Of a DNA stretch of 37,338 nucleotides, positions 35,928 through 37,338 are shown piece after piece. The notes below the pieces were generated by a model, which ran no database searches, was not told where the DNA came from, and worked only from the letters and a program-made list of their open reading frames with translations. Position 1 is the first letter of the stretch, and each line of letters opens with the position of its first letter. Source of the DNA: an uncultured Pseudomonadota bacterium (GTDB taxonomy: Bacteria > Pseudomonadota > Gammaproteobacteria > Burkholderiales > Thiobacillaceae). The position numbers and the translations under genes are program-made. The DNA lies in contig CAILNT010000115.1 in NCBI GenBank assembly GCA_903835655.1, positions 1 to 37,338 on the forward strand, read 5' to 3'.

Positions 35928-35954
35928 TCTTTCGGGGTCTATCGAGATCTATCG
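35928..35954. repeat. First copy of a 27-bp direct repeat behind guaA
   Basis: The copy ends ctatcgagatctatcg and itself contains two copies of tctatcga. A second copy at 35992-36018 differs at two of 27 positions; the copies start 64 bp apart. Position just behind guaA and in front of an integrase suggests a recombinase or excisionase binding site. Confidence 0.75.
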
Positions 35955-35991
35955 AAATTTGATGCTAAGTGCTTGTCCCGTATAGAAAATA

Positions 35992-36018
35992 TCTTTCGAG
36001 GTCTATCGACATCTATCG
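35992..36018. repeat. Second copy of the 27-bp direct repeat behind guaA
   Basis: The copy ends ctatcgacatctatcg and matches the copy at 35928-35954 at 25 of 27 bases. Confidence 0.75.
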
Positions 36019-36037
36019 GGGGGATGCACTCCAGTCT

Positions 36038-36193
36038 AACGGTAAATCTGACGGTAAAAAACTGAGATGTGCACCACGAAAATTTTTTACCGTCAGGCTG
36101 GAACGGGATGTGACGGTAAAAATTAAGTTGGAAAACTCAATAAAAACAACGACTTAAGGCATTTGTAGCGTTCCTTTTTTCTTGACGGTAAAA
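36038..36193. promoter_or_regulatory. Five copies of the motif tgacggtaaaa in front of the integrase
   Basis: Exact 11-mers lie at 36049-36059, 36111-36121 and 36183-36193 on the plus strand and at 36085-36095 on the minus strand. A partial copy (taacggtaaat) lies at 36037-36047. The last copy ends 23 bases before the integrase ATG. Regularly repeated, mostly same-orientation short sites between a hotspot gene and an integrase fit integrase arm-type sites or operators for its control. Confidence 0.65.
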
Positions 36194-36216
36194 TTCGCAC
36201 GAATGGAGGTGCGACG

Positions 36217-37338
36217 ATGCTGTCAGATGGGACGTTGAGAGGCCTCAAGCCAGAGGCCACGGCCTACAAAGTGGCCGACCGGGACGGGATGTACGTGACC
36301 GTCTCGCCCAAGGGCACGATCACGTTTCGGCTGGACTACCGCCTAAATGGCCGGCGCGAGACGCTCACGGTGGGCCGCTACGGTGCCAAGGACGGCATCT
36401 CGCTGCTGATGGCGCGGGAGCGCTGCATGGAAGCGCGGCGTGCTATCGCCGAAGGTCAGTCCCCCAGCCAGGAAAAGCAGCGCGAGAAGCGTCGCATGGC
36501 CGAGGCCAAGACCTTCGAACAGTTCACCAACCGCTGGCTGGAAGAGGCCAGGATGGCGGACAGCACCAAGTCGATGCGCAAGAGCATCATCGACCGGGAC
36601 ATCATGCCGGCGTTCCGCAGTCGGCTGCTGGCGGAGATCGGCCCCGAAGACTTGCGCAACCTGTGCGCAAAGGTCAAGGAGCGCGGCGCCCCGGCCACAG
36701 CCGTGCATGTGCGCGACATCGTCAAGCAAGTGTTCAGTTTCGCCGCACTGCATGGCGACAAGGCACCGAACCCCGCAGACGAAGTCGGCCCCTCGTCGAT
36801 TGCGACGTTTGTGGCCAAGGATCGAGCGCTGTCGCCGTCCGAGATCCGAGTCATGCACCGCGTGCTCGACACCACGGCGACGCTGCCGACCATTCGCCTG
36901 GCGCTCCGCCTGGTCCTGCTCACGCTCGTGCGAAAGAGCGAGCTCATCGAGGCCACCTGGAACGAAATCGACTTCGAGAACGCGGTCTGGACGATCCCGA
37001 AGAGCCGCATGAAGGCGGGCAAGCCCCACAACGTCTACCTGTCGCAGCAGGCGCTGGACATCATGGTGGCGCTCCGCACCTGTGCCGGCGGCTCGCGGTT
37101 CCTGCTGCCATCGCGCTATGACGCCGATCGCTGCATGTCGAAGGCGACCCTCAACCGGGTGACCCAGGTCGTGGTCGAGAAGGCCAAGGAATCTCGCCTG
37201 CCGTTGGACTCCTTCACCGTACATGACCTGCGGCGCACGGGCTCCACCATCCTCAACGAGCTTGGTTTCAATAGCGACTGGATCGAGAAGTGCCTCGCCC
37301 ACGAGGACGGGCGGTCATCGCGTGGCGTCTACAACAAG
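36217..37338 (+). CDS. P4-type tyrosine integrase of a guaA island, 3' end outside the window
   Basis: At least 374 residues are visible and the frame is still open at the window end. The N-terminus has the DUF4102-like arm-binding domain (LRGLKPEATAYKVADRDGMY, RLDYRLNGRRETLTVGRYGA), then the core-binding helices and the catalytic domain. The catalytic Arg is probably in LLTLVRKSELIEATWNEIDF, and the HxxR box is TVHDLRRTGSTILNELGFNS. The final GHxx-type box (CLAHEDGRSSRGVYNK) is just reached; the nucleophilic Tyr is probably the one in GVYNK. The ribosome site ggaggt lies six bases before the ATG. It should insert the element at the end of guaA. Codon use resembles that of the neighbours. Confidence 0.93.
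   Translation, partial: MLSDGTLRGLKPEATAYKVADRDGMYVTVSPKGTITFRLDYRLNGRRETLTVGRYGAKDGISLLMARERCMEARRAIAEGQSPSQEKQREKRRMAEAKTFEQFTNRWLEEARMADSTKSMRKSIIDRDIMPAFRSRLLAEIGPEDLRNLCAKVKERGAPATAVHVRDIVKQVFSFAALHGDKAPNPADEVGPSSIATFVAKDRALSPSEIRVMHRVLDTTATLPTIRLALRLVLLTLVRKSELIEATWNEIDFENAVWTIPKSRMKAGKPHNVYLSQQALDIMVALRTCAGGSRFLLPSRYDADRCMSKATLNRVTQVVVEKAKESRLPLDSFTVHDLRRTGSTILNELGFNSDWIEKCLAHEDGRSSRGVYNK

Larger units (their letters stand above)
35921..37338. mobile_element. Left edge of an integrative element at the guaA 3' end
   Basis: The boundary is inferred from the switch from intact guaA to a 296-bp AT-richer spacer full of short repeats and then to a P4-type integrase pointing away from guaA. 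The cargo and the other end lie outside the window, so the size and the attachment core cannot be read here. Confidence 0.7.

Overview
The window is GC-rich, densely coding DNA with the look of a betaproteobacterial chromosome. The pointers are a petA-petB-petC operon running straight into sspA-sspB, a cytochrome b whose Qo motif reads PVWY instead of PEWY (usual in beta/gammaproteobacteria), a long single-chain PurL, the yffB-like/dapE/prmB cluster and a guaB-guaA pair. The genus cannot be named from sequence reading alone.

Layout. (1) Positions 1-4675, minus strand: the start of a CobS-type AAA+ ATPase; a 45-codon gene (388-525) that looks like a lasso-peptide precursor, followed by a hairpin; a low-coding stretch with two blocks of C/G-rich palindromic repeats, an unrecognised reading frame and a DUF559 endonuclease gene; then a sulfotransferase, an HPr-kinase-like protein and NAD(P)H-hydrate dehydratase. 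(2) 4821-9244: a single-domain response regulator and purL. (3) 9212-11953, minus: a CcoI-type copper P-type ATPase and an isolated hypC. (4) 12180-15909: petABC, sspA, sspB and tRNA-Thr(UGU). (5) 15910-16496: a gene-free tract that looks like an old integration scar. (6) 16497-24399: an MlaE-like permease (minus), an SH3-like protein with an M48 metallopeptidase, a CHASE2 nucleotide cyclase with a class II cyclic-nucleotide phosphodiesterase, and a secreted 5'-nucleotidase (minus). (7) 24483-27375: an isolated gspG, then scpA, scpB and rluB. (8) 27410-30563, minus: a small membrane channel-like protein, prmB, dapE and a yffB-like ArsC-family gene. (9) 30606-35920: GNAT, ispF, thpR, a host-attachment-family protein (minus), guaB and guaA. 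(10) 35921-37338: a repeat-rich attachment region and the start of a P4-type integrase, which is the left edge of an island next to guaA.

Most of the window is housekeeping: purine synthesis (purL, guaB, guaA), respiration (petABC, ccoI), chromosome segregation (scpAB), diaminopimelate and isoprenoid synthesis (dapE, ispF), and ribosome/RNA modification (rluB, prmB, thpR). The accessory content sits at three places: the putative RiPP locus with repeats (1-4 kb), the scar after tRNA-Thr, and the guaA island.

The most interesting reading is the RiPP locus. The 45-residue peptide carries a Y-x2-P-x-L leader motif, a Thr at the penultimate leader position, an Asp at core position 8 and a C-terminal Ser. 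On the same strand lie an HPr-kinase-like gene and a sulfotransferase, which suggests a lasso peptide modified on serine. No lasso cyclase, RiPP recognition element or leader peptidase is present in the window, and a repeat/DUF559 block separates the precursor from the tailoring genes. The locus is therefore either split or decayed.
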